Program-made: the position numbers and the translations under genes | Origin: Fallopia convolvulus | Taxonomy: Eukaryota; Streptophyta; Magnoliopsida; Caryophyllales; Polygonaceae | NCBI GenBank assembly: GCA_964016875.1 | Contig: OZ024724.1 | Coordinates: 39,865,320 to 39,929,319, forward strand | Reading direction: 5' to 3' | Length of the DNA stretch: 64,000 nt | Notes under the pieces: generated by a model | The model's database searches: none | What the model saw: only the letters and a program-made list of their open reading frames with translations | Told to the model about the DNA's origin: nothing | Shown: piece by piece, positions 34,074-46,084 of the stretch | Numbering within the stretch: the stretch's first letter is position 1 | Layout of the letters: each line of letters starts with the position of its first letter

Positions 34074-34518
34074 TGTTTTAACACCCCCAATTTTCCTCGA
34101 AGATGGTACACGACAGTGACCTCAGACTTACCGTCCAAAGCCACCCAAGGCTTGATCCGAACAATATAGGTATTGAAATGATAAAAATAGTGAAAGACAT
34201 TCATTGAAAACAAAACATTTTTATTAAAGATTCTCCTTATGAGTGGAGGACAACATTGTTACAACTCATAGCGGTAGCGGAAGACTTGATTAAAATTCAT
34301 AAATTACATAAATGAGTCATCATTTGCGCCTATACATCGACTAGGAAAAATTAAAGTCGTAAATCAAGTTTACTTAATTATGAATTACCCTAACTTTATG
34401 AAATGGTTTGACTCAAACTTCAACTGTAGTTCATCTCTTTACCAGCTTACTTCTTATAACCTGAGAGAAGATCGTTTGATGTGCCGTATAGGGACGGTTG
34501 ACATCAACCGACCATGCA
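34074..34518 (-). repeat. Element 2 3' LTR, portion shared with the 5' LTR
   Basis: It starts TGTTTTAACACCCCC and aligns with 44609-45049 over its full length. No polypurine tract follows at 34519. A minus-strand TATA-like TATAAATAGGG lies much farther in, at about 37328-37340. The full LTR may therefore extend through 34519-38000, excluding the solo LTR inside it. Confidence 0.7.
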
Positions 34519-35652
34519 AGGGAATTTGAGTCAAACCAAAATCATTTCAAAACAATAACCAAAATCATTTCAAAGCAATAACACTTTCAAAATTATTAAC
34601 AATCTATAACTAAGCTTACTTGGAATAATCACGCCTCAACCAACTCACCACATACGTGTTGTGCAAATTCAGATTGTAAGGACAACCTTCATAAACTGGA
34701 AGTCCGAACGATTTCCCAAAATGGGTGCTTCATTCGTGGGATTCAATTAGGTGTGCAACACGCACTTATCTTATGTGATTAACACTTCATGGTAACTTTT
34801 ACTTGATCTCGGACTTTCGAGTTAATTAACTTTAACGAGGACGTGCCACTCGGCTCGTACCCCATGGCACTAGCTAGGTGCTGAACGACACATTCCCGAT
34901 GGTGGGAGATGAGCCATGGATCATGATCTAATCATATCATTAATGGTGTAATAACCATTAATGTGACTATAAAGAAGTATTTAAGATGACGTGCCCTTAA
35001 ATACTCCTACACTACTAATACTTGCATGCTAATCTAATCTAACTACCACATCAAGGTCACAACCAAAATCATTTCAATGCAATAACATTATATATATATA
35101 TGTGCACATAAATTTTATAGTAAACACACAAGCTTCCAAACATGAATGATAATCAATTTAAATATTAATTATAAACAAATGGATGAGCAAGAGCGAACCA
35201 CCACTTGCCTTGATTTCATGACAAAAATGCAGTTTGAGATGTTCGAGAGTTAATCTTCAATGCTCCGAGGATTGAGTATCAATGAGTGGAAAAAGGCGAC
35301 GGAATTCGGTTTGAACCAACTATGCAATCAACTTTGACGAACTCGTGTGGGCTCGTTTGGGAACTGAAAGACTCGAGGCTGGTGTCAATGGACTCTTGGG
35401 ATTAAGGTCCTCCACGTCCACTATCCGGTGGTGGAATTGATGGCCATATGGTAGCGCAATGGGTGGAGCAAAGTTGCAGTCGGAGGTTATAAACACCGGA
35501 CAACAGCTCGGCAGAAAACAGAGCACGTGCGCAACTGACTTTGTGTTCTCGTTTCAGACTCGATAGGAATTCGTTTGATGCGAGACCAGTGGCATTGGAT
35601 TCGTAAGATCGAGATCCTTCTAATGATATAAAATGGGAAAATTTTGGTTGAG
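34519..35652. other. Element 2 LTR/internal sequence, noncoding
   Basis: No domain is recognisable on either strand. It lies between the shared LTR portion and a solo LTR insertion and may be the U3 part of a long LTR. Confidence 0.4.
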
Positions 35653-35657
35653 TGTAG

Positions 35658-36325
35658 TGTTGATAGGGTTTCTTGACAACAAATAAATTTATAATCAAGA
35701 CCTCGCTGTGTATAGCGAAGTCAGGTTCATCCACGGAGATAGTCATGTACCAAACTTTGTTACTTAGAGTGCAATCAATCAACAAAAGCTAGGGTTTTTA
35801 TCAAGAGAAAGAGAAAATATAAGGTTTAGGGTATCCCCACAACCGCAATTATGCATGCCAAACGCTAATGAAACACATAGACCATGCTTTTATCACATAA
35901 AGGTGTCAACTTTCGTCAACTAAGCAAGTAAATCAACTAACTTTCGTCCAATTAATAAACTTACTATCTATCTATCTCTTCTACTTCAACTAGGATAGAT
36001 CCGCTTTCGCTTTAAAACCCTAAATTAACTATTCTGATTCAAGGTTTCTACTTTCGCTTCAACTATGAATGAGAAATTCCTTTCAACTTTCGTTTCAAGG
36101 ATTAAGAACAAGAGAATAGATTCATGCAATAAAAACAATCAAGACATGATCACAAACAAGCATGCACAACCATTTTTGGGTTTAACCCCAACCTTAGAGA
36201 GAGATATACTCACAATTCATAATTGAAAACAAATAAATTGAATTAATGAAGAAAGGCTTACAAACTGAATTCAAAACGAAACTTGTCTTCCAAGAAATCC
36301 CTCTTCCTCCTCTCTCACGACCACA

Positions 36326-36421
<96 letters not shown>

Positions 36422-37029
36422 ACTCTCCCCGTAAACTTGGTTAATTGATTGGTGTGTAAGAAAACTAAGGCTATACAAGAGTATTTATAGAGAAACTAAT
36501 CTATCTAAGAACTATCTATAAGGAAATAAATCTTCTAATAAGATATATCCCCTAAGAAAACTATTTAAAGGGATAAAATAACATTAATTGCGCCGACTCG
36601 GACAAGGAGCACCTCGGAACCGACCCTGTATGCCTCGGTATCGACCCTGTTCAGCATTGTAAACAGCCGAGAGTAAAACATCCGTAGCGGGTTCGTTACA
36701 CCTCCGTTTACTCGATTTTTTCCTATGTCTTTGTAACGAGTTTCTCTACTTCTTTCTTAGATCGAACTTGATATTCACTTCTTTATTTGAGTGCTTTTCT
36801 TCTGCCTTTCTTCATTCTTGAGTGCTATCTTTAAATGCTTTCCTTCTTTTCTTCAAAATATGCTTCAAAACAACTTCTAAAACCTACAAAACACCACCAA
36901 ATCTTATGTAGACTCCATATCTTAAGAAAATACGAAAACCTACACAAACGACTCAAAACAAAACACAAAACTAAAGAAAAAGACACACTAAAAACACACC
37001 CTAAAAACACGACTAAAAGGCTGACATCA
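35658..37029 (-). repeat. Second solo LTR of the element 1 family
   Basis: This 1372-base copy starts TGTTGATAGGG and ends CTGACATCA. It has the same orientation as the element 1 LTRs and the same landmarks, including a minus TATA box at 36482-36490. TGTAG is duplicated exactly at 35653-35657 and 37030-37034. No internal region is present. Confidence 0.92.
36328..36421. repeat. (CT)n then (CTAT)n microsatellite inside the solo LTR
   Basis: About 24 CT units run into about 11 CTAT units. The related LTRs at 23100-23160 and 32370-32420 have only short CT-rich sequence here, so the array expanded within this copy. Confidence 0.95.
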
Positions 37030-37034
37030 TGTAG

Positions 37035-38250
37035 TTGTGTAGGAAGAGAAAAGGTCAAATTACAAAAGCAGTTCGTAACTTAGAGTACATGTGACAGCTC
37101 GCTTTCGGGGGTGATTTCGGGATGATTTTTGGGCGGATTTCAACGATTCAAGAGTTGAATTCTACTGTTTTGAGGATGAGGAATTTGAATATGGGCTTGA
37201 TTTTGGCAAAATCTAACTAAAAATGGGAAAATGAGGCTATTAAAGAAGCAAATTGAAAAGAGAAAACAGAGGCAAAGTTTCAATGGAAAACGATTGAATT
37301 GTGTGCAATTGGAGTGTCAATCAACCCTATTTATAGCCCCAAATGTGTAACCACTTGGTTACAATAGAACATTAGCTCGAACCAAATCAAACTCTGAATC
37401 AAATCTTTGATTTGAACAAACCGAACGAAAACTAGGTCAACTGACTTCTTTGATGAATCTGGACGTATTTAGGGGCTAATTCAATCAATTGAGTGGGGGT
37501 TTAGATATAGATCGAAATTATCAATCTTATCCTTTTTACGGATTTGAATTTTGTTGTGAAATGAATCCAAAATCCTCAATCGAAGATTTCGACCCAAATC
37601 CAAACAAACAACAAATTATTGTGTTTGTTTTAGATTTTATTTTCAAATATAAAAAATCCAACCATTAATTTCTATAAATTGATATTTTCTCTCTTTTGTA
37701 TTCTACTAAATTATAGAATTGGCCCAAATAACACACATATATTTTACACAATTAGATTTCATAAAATAATACTTTATAAAAGAATATATATACCAATGCA
37801 AATAAAATCAACAAAACAAATATTTTGTTATAAGTCACGCAAATAATTAAATAAATAATTAAGTAAATTTAAAATTGAGTGTTATTACAATAGTACCCCT
37901 TAAATATAGTTTCATCCTCGAAACTAGAATAAAATGAGTTAGAAAAAAATTACCAATGTACCCTCCTTTTGAAGAGAGGTTTATTACATTAGTCCCCACT
38001 TAAAAAGAGTTTCCCTCGAAACTAGAACGGAAAAGAGGATAGAAAAAAATTGCACATATTCCTAAATTAAGTGGATGAAGAATTCATATTCCGATGCCCA
38101 ACACATAATAAAACGGTATAAATGATCATAACAAGTGAAGAAAATTGGAAGAACAACCACTTAATATCTTATTATTGTTCAATGTGCCCAAACAACACTA
38201 GAGGGAAATAGAAAAGAAGAAAAAACATGAAATTGAAAGGAATATCCAAC
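37035..38250 (-). other. Element 2 internal or LTR sequence, noncoding
   Basis: No domain is seen. It includes TGACAGCTCGCTTTCGGG near 37091 and the minus-strand TATA-like motif at about 37328-37340. Around 37885-38060 there are two imperfect copies of a unit with CTCGAAACTAGAA. Confidence 0.45.
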
Positions 38251-38279
38251 ATTCTTAATAAAGGGGAAACAACATAAAC

Positions 38280-38760
38280 TTAGGTTGGCGGATTAGGCCC
38301 ATCAACTTGGTACATTGTGTAGAGCTTTTGTCCTTGGCTGGAGGATAACATTGGCGTTTTGCCCTTGTGTTGTGCAGTTGGAGGTACAAGAGTACTTGTA
38401 GTAGGAGTTGAATTCTTTCCAGGGTCAATTGTTGATGCTTGATAAGATTTAGTCTCCCTTGTGGTAACAATAAGCAGCCATATGTCCATCTCTGCCACAA
38501 TTATAACAAGTTCTTTTCTCCTTAGGACATTGTGGTTTCAAATGGGAGGGGTCTCCACAGTTGTGACATTGAAGACTTTTGCCCCTAGTTTCAGAGCGCT
38601 GAGTGGACTCAGATTGAGTTGTTTGCGTCTTTACACGAACAAACATATCCGATTGGGTTCGTGGTGCATGTCTTTTAAAGCCACTAAATTATTGTCCATA
38701 CCAGCTAGACTTGTCTTTATCCTTCCCACTCACCTTCATAGTTGATTCCTCTAGTGTCGC
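38280..38760 (-). pseudogene. Gag C-terminal part of element 2 with two zinc knuckles
   Basis: The minus strand encodes two adjacent CCHC zinc knuckles, CHNCGDPSHLKPQC (near 38560) and CYNCGRDGHMAAYC (near 38490). These are the nucleic-acid-binding motifs at the end of gypsy gag. Upstream is a basic Ser/Thr/Gln-rich linker. The frame stops soon after. The rest of gag lies beyond a solo LTR insertion (38782-40565). Confidence 0.85.
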
Positions 38761-38781
38761 CTCAATTTTGTAAGCGATATC

Positions 38782-40565
38782 TGTAACATCCCCGACCAAA
38801 GTGCATATGTCATTCTGCATTCATATAATATTAAGAGCATATGCATAGAATATCGGCATGATATATAGTGAGTTTTTAAAAGTAATATTTATTTTCTAAT
38901 TAAGTTTTATATTTTAAAAAGTTTTTAAGAAAAAGTTAATTATTAATTATTTCAGGGTAAAGTTTATAGTAAAGAAGATTTGAAGGTGAAAATTGCGGTT
39001 TTTATAAAATTATGCCGACTTTACAAAAAAATGATGAAAAAAAAAACGAGAGGGAGAGCAGAGAAGAAATGATGAGAAAATTAAAAGTTGCTCTTTTAAT
39101 TTGATTCTAGCACGAGATATCTTTTATTGGTTTTTAATCTCGCAGTATAAGTTTGATTTGGTAAGTTTTAATTGGATAATTGTTTATCAGGATTTTTCCT
39201 AATTTTTCCAAATCTAGATCTACAGTTGCTTTTGATTTGAAAATCAGTCGGTTTATAGTTCTCGAAGGGTGTTTTCGATATCAGATTTATATTCGGAAAA
39301 AGATTTCAGAGTAATTTTAGGGTTTCTCTTTGTAATGATATTAGGGAGCCCTTTGATTAAGTTTTTCAGAAAGGTTTGAACTAGAAAAATGTTCTTATAT
39401 ATATATAGTTTATTGTTGTCAAGTTTTAAAGGATTTGGAAAGATGCACAAGAAGTTGTAATGCATTCTGGCATTTCATTGCATTTGGGGTTAGAGTTTGT
39501 AAGAGTTAATAGCCTAAATTGCATTGGGTTACATATAGGAGCCCAAGTCATAGATCGTGGTCAAAGAGAAAGGGAAGAGATATAGTATCTGTCTTGAACA
39601 GGTGAGTATAGACCGGAGATTCAATCCTATGTGCTATATGTGGAATATGAATATATGGATATATGTGTATATTGAGCTATATGGATATATATGTTTTATG
39701 AGCTATATGGATATATGTATTATATGGATTATATGGATATATGTGTTTTATATGATAGTTCTGAAATTTCCAGAGTTGTTTGCACAAAAAGTATGATAGC
39801 AGATAGCATATGATATATGGTTACAGAATGCACTTGATTGCATAGCATATTGCAATGAGATTAAAAGGACATGTGACTGTCTTGCCCTGAACTGTAATTC
39901 AGGAAATCTACGGATTTCTTTGTTAAAGTGACCTACGGGTGATACAAGATCTACGGATCATACAGAACCTACGGGTCAATATTCAGGGGATCTTCAGATT
40001 TCTTTGCTAAAGGGACCATAAGAGTCAATATTCAGGAAATCTTCAGATTTCTTTGCTAAAGGGACCATAAGAGTCCGTATATAGTAAACCCGGGGCAGAT
40101 TCAGGCTTGAACAGTTCATAGAATAAAGAATCGGAAACATCAGCATTTGCATTTGCATAGTAAATTCATATATGACATATGTATAATATGTATGAATATG
40201 TATAGTGACCAATTGTTTGGCTTTGTGTGAAATAATTGATGATGGTTTATATTCACTGAGTATGCGACTCAAGTAAATCGCAAAATAATTTTTCATGTTC
40301 AGCTAGAACTTTTTGATGTGTCTCTTTTAGAGGTCACATTCATACAGGTCGACCGGCTGAAGCTCAATGCAACCTTCTCCTCCTCATGTTTGCATCTTAG
40401 ACATATGCGTTGTAATATAAGTTAAGAGTGACAGATGTGTGTGCAACCTTTTATGGTTGTTAATTCCGCTTTGTGTTTATATGGATAATTTCTATATGTG
40501 AATTATCTCTTTATATACGAGATAAGTATTACTAAGTATATGTCATAGGGTATAGGAATGTCACA
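38782..40565. repeat. Solo LTR of another gypsy-like family
   Basis: The insert starts TGTAACATCCC and ends GGAATGTCACA, so both ends show the inverted form of TGTRACATYCC. ATATC is duplicated exactly at 38777-38781 and 40566-40570. No coding domain is present in its 1784 bases. Short direct repeats occur near 39900-40080 (GATTTCTTTGCTAAAGGGAC twice). It splits element 2's gag. Orientation was not decided. Confidence 0.88.
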
Positions 40566-41217
40566 ATATCTACATATTCTTCTAGTGTAGTGCAACCATG
40601 GCATACCATCAGTGGTTTAACTATTGGGCTCATCCATTCATGAAAACGCCTTATCTTTTGTTGTTCAATGGATACCTCTGATCCTGCATACTGTAACAAA
40701 TGGTTGAATTTCAATGTGCGCTCAGTCACCGTTATCCCCTCTATTTTAGGGTAGGAAATTCCTTAAGATTCTCCTCTCTCATAGCATTAGAGAAAAAGCG
40801 ATTCGACATCTTGGTGTTGAACATTTCCCAAGTTAGTGCAGGGTGATTAGCCAGGCCTGTGCTCTCCCACCATTCGCTTGCCCCTTCTTTTAGTTGGAGA
40901 GAGGCAATGTGCACCTTTTCAGCTTCGGTGCACACAATGTTGCGAAAGAGATGCTCAATGTGGAAAAACTAGTATGCCATTTTGACAGGCTCACCTGTCC
41001 CATCGTAGCTATCCAGCCTCATAGAATTGAAAGTCTTTAATGCTCGGCCAAATTTCAAGCCATTCACTTGAGGAGTCAAGTTTTCGGTTCCAAAGTTGAC
41101 AAACTGATCCTCATTTATTATCCTAGGAGCAGCTAGTGGTGCAGTTTGATTCATTGCCTGAACAGTCTCTACGATTATTGTCCTGATTGCCTCAAGAGTG
41201 GCATCATTTAGCGTCAC
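40566..41217 (-). pseudogene. Gag core of element 2
   Basis: The minus strand encodes ATLEAIRTIIVETVQAMNQT at the start. The Retrotrans_gag core follows: FNSMRLDSYDGTGEPVKMAY, then AEKVHIASLQLKEGASEWWE, and TWEMFNTKMSNRFF. It ends with TLKFNHLLQYAG near 40690 before the solo LTR. Stops occur near 40968 and 40740. The gag type is that of plant chromovirus-like elements. Confidence 0.82.
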
Positions 41218-41793
41218 ATGATTGTTGTTTTTATTGACGGATCCTGACCCAACATTATTACCTTGATTCGGGTCACTTTGTAGTTATATCCGAGGGGTAA
41301 TGTTCTTCATCACGGATTTGGTTTCTTGTGTTCACCATTTGTTGATGGATCAAAACTTTGATTAGGAATGTGAGATGATATGGGGTCCTATAATAAACGA
41401 GAATGGTTGCATCTTAATAACTCGTATTAATCGATAACTTATGCAACCACTCAAACAAAGCCATCTTCGTTGGAGAAAAAGAAGAATGCCTCTACCCAAA
41501 TTGACACTAACTTTAAGAAGAGACAGAACTCTTATGGTAGGTCTAAGAATAAGGTAATGAGATCGAGCTAGCAGAAGTTTGAAACAACACTATTCATTTC
41601 TTTTTAAACCACAAGTTTAGAGATCGAACTTTATGATTCTTAATGCCTTGTCTAACTTTAGATTCCTTATGCATTTACATACCTCTACTTAGTTTTTAAA
41701 GCATAAATCAATCAAAATTTATTTTGCGAAATTTTTTAGTGAAAATTATTTTGCACCCCATTTTTCCTATTCTAGACTCCGATGATTATGTTT
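41218..41793 (-). other. Leader region of element 2, right-hand part before the CACTA insertion
   Basis: Noncoding sequence between the gag start and the CACTA element. It belongs to the 5' leader between PBS and gag. Confidence 0.5.
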
Positions 41794-44471
41794 CACTACT
41801 ACAAAAGTAATATTTTATCCCTTGATATAATATCACTGGTGTTATATACTAGGGATAAAAAATTAGAAAAAAATATTTTAACTTTTTTTCTTTTTGCCAA
41901 TAAATTCAAATGTCTCGGTTATACTTTAAGACGCCAGGGATAAATAATATTATAGTACTTAATAGGTCAAAATCAAATATCATTGGCGGTGATAAAAGAT
42001 AACAAGACAGGGATAAAAATGTTATTAAATATCCCTGATATATCAAATCAAGGATATATTGTCTGTAAACTAAAAAAAAAGATACAGTCAAAATCGAGCG
42101 CTCTTAGTGAAAAAACCCTAAGTTAGAAACCAACTTCTCTCCCTCGTCAAAAGTCACAGTGTTCGATCCTGGAAATAAGTTCGTGGAAAATCACTCATCA
42201 ATTCGACTTCCCTCATCAATCTCTGACTCCCTCATCATTAGCCTGGGGTGGGTGCGGTGGTGGGAGCGGAGACGCGAGTCTGAGAGGAGGGCGGCAACCA
42301 AGCGGTGTTTGGGTGGCGACGAGGCTCAGAGACGAGAGCGGTGTTTGTCGGCGACACGGGTCTGCTTTGAAGGAACTCAATAGGGAGAACCGAGCTATTC
42401 GATTGGTTCTAAATTCAAAGGTTGTTCCATCCCAAAACTTGGACTTCTTGCGTTTGAACTTTGAATAGGGATGATGGTTCTAGTCCGATGGTTGTTGAAA
42501 TGGGAACTCATGCTTACTTAATTTTGCTCAAAATTGATGATGAAGAACAATTTCTACTGTATGAATAGGAAGAAATCAGCAGAATCCTTATCAAATGCAA
42601 AATCATAAGAAATCAGTAGAATCCTTATCAAATGTAAAATCAATACAATTTGTATTGTAAAAGTTCTTATTGTTTATAGCTAGTAAAAACCTGAAACAAA
42701 TGGTGAATAAAGATTACGAGGGCAAATAATAATACTATGAATGAAAGAGCTTACATTTGCTTCTATATCGATCGATCCAAGTTGAATCATATTTACATGA
42801 GCACATTGGTCATGCTTGCTTGTGCGGTTATCCAAATGCACACATCCAACAAATTAAAATTATTGTTGTAATTACAATAGATTAGAGTTACCACTAATGC
42901 ATCTAACTAAATCTCATAACTAAAATGTGATTTTCGGTGGTTTTCAGTGGTTTGCATAACTAAAATGTGATTAGAGTTACCAATAGTCATATAAAGTTGT
43001 AGATAAAATGTGATTTTCAATGGTTTGCATCATTTTTCAATGGTTTTGCATAATTTTTCCTTTACCGGACTCAAGGGCATAATTTTTGTAGGGGGACTGA
43101 TTTTCAGTGCTTTGCATCTACTGGTGATGGTTCAATTGTGGTTGGGTCACGTGATGGGAAGATTCAAGGGCATAATTGTGAAGTTATAGATAATAGTCAT
43201 ATGAAGTTATAGATAAAATGTGTTTTGCAATGTATCTTTGCACAAGTCATGAAGAAAAATGACAAAAAATTGCAAATATCTAATAATCCTTCCTTTACCG
43301 GAGCGGAATGCCTTGTTTTCACAACCCATCTAACATCATTGAAGTTGGTTTCTAGTTAAATGAAAAGATAATCTCATATCCCTAGTTAAATGAAAAGATA
43401 AACCTAGCTTTGGTTAAATGAACAATACTCAAGACATTGCTATATATGCCTTGCTTGTTTGAATGGTGAAAAGCTTAGTCATGAAGAATGCAAATTTCTT
43501 GTGGGGTTAATTAAGTATGAAGCATATTAAAAACTCATTTATTTTTGCTTTTGTCATTTCTTATTGTCATATTGTGTAGAATGTGTGACAAGTCTTGGAT
43601 GTCAGCTAATCGTATTAGTACTGAATATGTGGAAGGAGTTGAATACTTTATTAAATTTTCCCTTGACCATGGTGTCGATTCTTCGAGATTTAGTTGTCCA
43701 TGCAATAAGTGTCGCAATTCGAGGACATATGAGGTTAGTGTTGTTCGAGATCATCTCATTTGCAATGGCATTCGTACTGATTACAAAAAATGGATATGGC
43801 ATGGAGAGAAAGCAACCTCGAATTTTGCTAATGAGGACACATCACAGTTCGATATGTTAGACAATCATGTTCTTGTACTGGTTTTTGGAAAATATTGGTC
43901 ATTATTGTGATGAACTAGAGTATAGTTTAATGTGATGAACAATATTTTTGAAATACGAGTAATTTGTTGTGGACTTTGTATGTGTTGAAATATCAGCAAT
44001 ATTTATGCATTATAGGTATTAAAAAACCAGGCAAACGAATACTATATTTAAAAAAAAGCTAATATATATCTCGGATCTTGTCACATTCGAGATGTATTCC
44101 AATATAAAAGATTCAAATATCCCGAATTAAAAGTATCAAATATCCCGGACTTGCTTTTGGATATCAGGTATATTATAAGCGAAAATAACTCTAATATCCC
44201 TGGCTTGTTTTAAAACATGCCATGGATATTTAGGTAGGGATTTATACTGAAGAAAGTAGGGTCTAATATCCCTGGCTTGTTTTAAAACACGCCAGGGATA
44301 TTAGGTAGGCTTTTATTGAAGAAAGTAGGGTCTAATATCTCTGGCATGTATTTAAATATCAGGGATAATTGACCTATTATACCCTTCGTATTTACCCTAG
44401 ACCTACTTTAGCCTATATCAGAGATAAAATTAGAAAAACGCCAGGGATAAAAACCCAATCGTGTACTAGTG
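41794..44471. mobile_element. CACTA (En/Spm) DNA transposon, deleted copy
   Basis: The left end is CACTACTACAAAAG and the right end is TACTAGTG, an inverted CACTA. TTT flanks both sides (41791-41793 and 44472-44474), the 3-bp duplication of this superfamily. Both ends carry subterminal repeats around CCAGGGATA/ATATCCCTGGC. Only one coding remnant is left. The transposase body is missing, so it is non-autonomous. It sits in the leader of element 2. Confidence 0.9.
43578..43910 (+). pseudogene. CACTA transposase-associated domain fragment
   Basis: The frame from about 43578 encodes the transposase-associated domain found at the N terminus of plant CACTA transposases: CDKSWMSANRISTEYVEGVE, then RFSCPCNKCRNSRTYE with paired cysteines, then VVRDHLICNGIRTDYKKW. 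It ends soon afterwards without the catalytic part. Confidence 0.8.
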
Positions 44472-44585
44472 TTTATAGAAGACTATAAAAACAATAATAT
44501 GACTTTCAAAACCAATTTGCGGAAAACGTTGGTGAAAATAAATTTTGAAAGATCTCATACCTAACAATAGGCCAAGAATCTTAAA

Positions 44586-44603
44586 GCCATTGCTCTAATA
44601 CCA
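44586..44603 (-). other. Primer-binding site of element 2 (tRNA-Met type)
   Basis: The minus strand reads TGGTATTAGAGCAATGGC starting five bases inside the LTR end. It matches the common plant initiator tRNA-Met site TGGTATCAGAGC with one transition. It fixes the 5' LTR as 44609-45049 and the transcription direction as minus. Confidence 0.8.
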
Positions 44604-44608
44604 TATTT

Positions 44609-45049
44609 GTAACACCACCGATTTTTCTCGGAGATGGTACACGCCAGTGACCTCAGACTTACCGTCCAAGCCACCCAAGGCTTGATCCGAACAATATAGG
44701 TATTGAAATGATAAAAATAGAGGAAGACTTTCATTGAAAACAAAACATTTTTATTAAAGATTCTCCTTATAAGTGGAGGACAAAATTGTTACAACTCATA
44801 GTGGTAGCGGAAGAAATGATTAAAATTCATAAATTACATAAATGAGTCATCACTTGCGCCTATATATCGACTAGGAAAAATTAAAGTCCTAACTCAAGTT
44901 TACTTAATTATGAATTACCCTAACTTTATGAAATGGTTTGACTCAAAACTTCAATTGTAGCTCATCTCTTTACCAGCTTACTTCTTATAACTTGAGAAAA
45001 GCTTGTCTGATGTGCCGTATAGGGACGGTTGACACCAGTCGATCATGCA
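44609..45049 (-). repeat. Element 2 5' LTR, truncated
   Basis: It begins TGTAACACCACCG on the plus strand and aligns with 34074-34518. It stops at a junction with LINE sequence, without a target duplication, so the upstream (U3) part is probably deleted. Confidence 0.78.
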
Positions 45050-45890
45050 AGGGAATCTTCACCCTCCTCTTGCCAGGAAAGTTTTCTTTTATTCCGTTTT
45101 CACTTTTTGATTATGGGTTAACATTACTTGTAATCAAAATTATGAGGGAGGGATTAGTCAACCGATATTTTTTGCTGGTTATTTGGTAGATATGGAAATA
45201 GCGTAATGCTTTTGTTTTTGGACAAGACACTTTTATTGGTATTAAGATGTATTTTGTTAAGCAACGTGTTATGTATTATGCTACTTCTATCGTTTTGGGT
45301 GCATGCTCCGAAGTTGCAAATTGCGGTCGTCTTTGAGCACTTCATTAGTTGGGAGAGGCTCGGAGTGACTTGGGTCAAGTTAAACACTAATGGTTGGTTC
45401 GGGATGGAGGTTTGTCATCAGTGGCTAGTGTGATTCAAGATAGTGACGGTGTTTGGCAAGTTGTGTTTTTGTTTACGATATTGTGATTTGTATTGTTCCA
45501 ACCTAATAGTTGAACTTTAGGGTGTGCTGCATGGTCTTCAGCTTGCTTAGAGGTAGAGGGTACGTGTGCCTAGATGTGGATTCCACATTAGTGGTGCTAC
45601 TTGTAGGTAAAAATATGTGAATCGTTTTTACCCCCTTTTTAGCCTTGTGTCTTAGTCCCAAGGCTTAATTAGAAGGGATTGGGTTGTCCAATTCCGTCAT
45701 ATTTATTGGAAAGAAAATACTATTGCAGAATATCTTGCTTCTTTTGCTTTTTTCCTCTAGCTTAGGTTTTCATGTATTGTTTGACCCGCTAAATGGTGTT
45801 TTACAATTATTATCCACGGATGTTAGGGGTCGGGTTTTCCCCGTATGATTTATGACTAGCCCTCTTTTTATTAAGAAAAAACCGGAGACT
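45050..45890 (+). mobile_element. LINE C-terminal fragment, part 3 of 3
   Basis: Broken frames encode the end of the LINE: WKWRNAFVFG near 45190, LGVTWVKLNTNGWF near 45360, the RNase H part with SVASVIQDSDGVWQVV, and WVVQFRHIYWKENT near 45690. An A-rich 3' end lies near 45873. The region between LETQERICF at 34073 and this point lacks roughly 50 codons. This fits a deletion at the element 2 junction. Confidence 0.75.
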
Positions 45891-46084
45891 ACCGCATCTC
45901 CTTCGACCAAAACAAATATTTATATATACAATTGAAGAAGATATTGAGTATTCACAAAAAAGAGGAAAATCTGTATCATATCTTTTGACATCTTTCATAA
46001 TTAATATTGTTTGATATATTTCAGATATAGTATGGATTGAAAATTTTAGAGCTTGAATTTTAGAGGAAAGCTTTTCCATTGATC

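Larger units (their letters stand above)
34074..45049 (-). mobile_element. Ty3/gypsy LTR retrotransposon remnant (element 2) with nested insertions
   Basis: LTR sequence of the same family occurs at 34074-34518 and 44609-45049. Inside 44609 a tRNA-Met-type primer site (44586-44603, TGGTATTAGAGC on the minus strand) fixes the orientation as minus. Gag is at 41217-40571 and 38760-38280. No protease, RT or integrase remains. It carries two solo LTRs and a CACTA element. It is inserted in a LINE that resumes after 45049. The right LTR and some LINE sequence are probably lost by a deletion, since no target duplication is seen. Confidence 0.8.

Noticed and set aside
33558..34169. 203-codon plus-strand frame as an independent gene
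   Set aside because: It is the linker region of the split LINE; its last part runs into the LTR of element 2.
35402..35785. 127-codon minus-strand open frame
   Set aside because: It crosses the border of the solo LTR at 35658 and shows no domain, so it is a chance frame.
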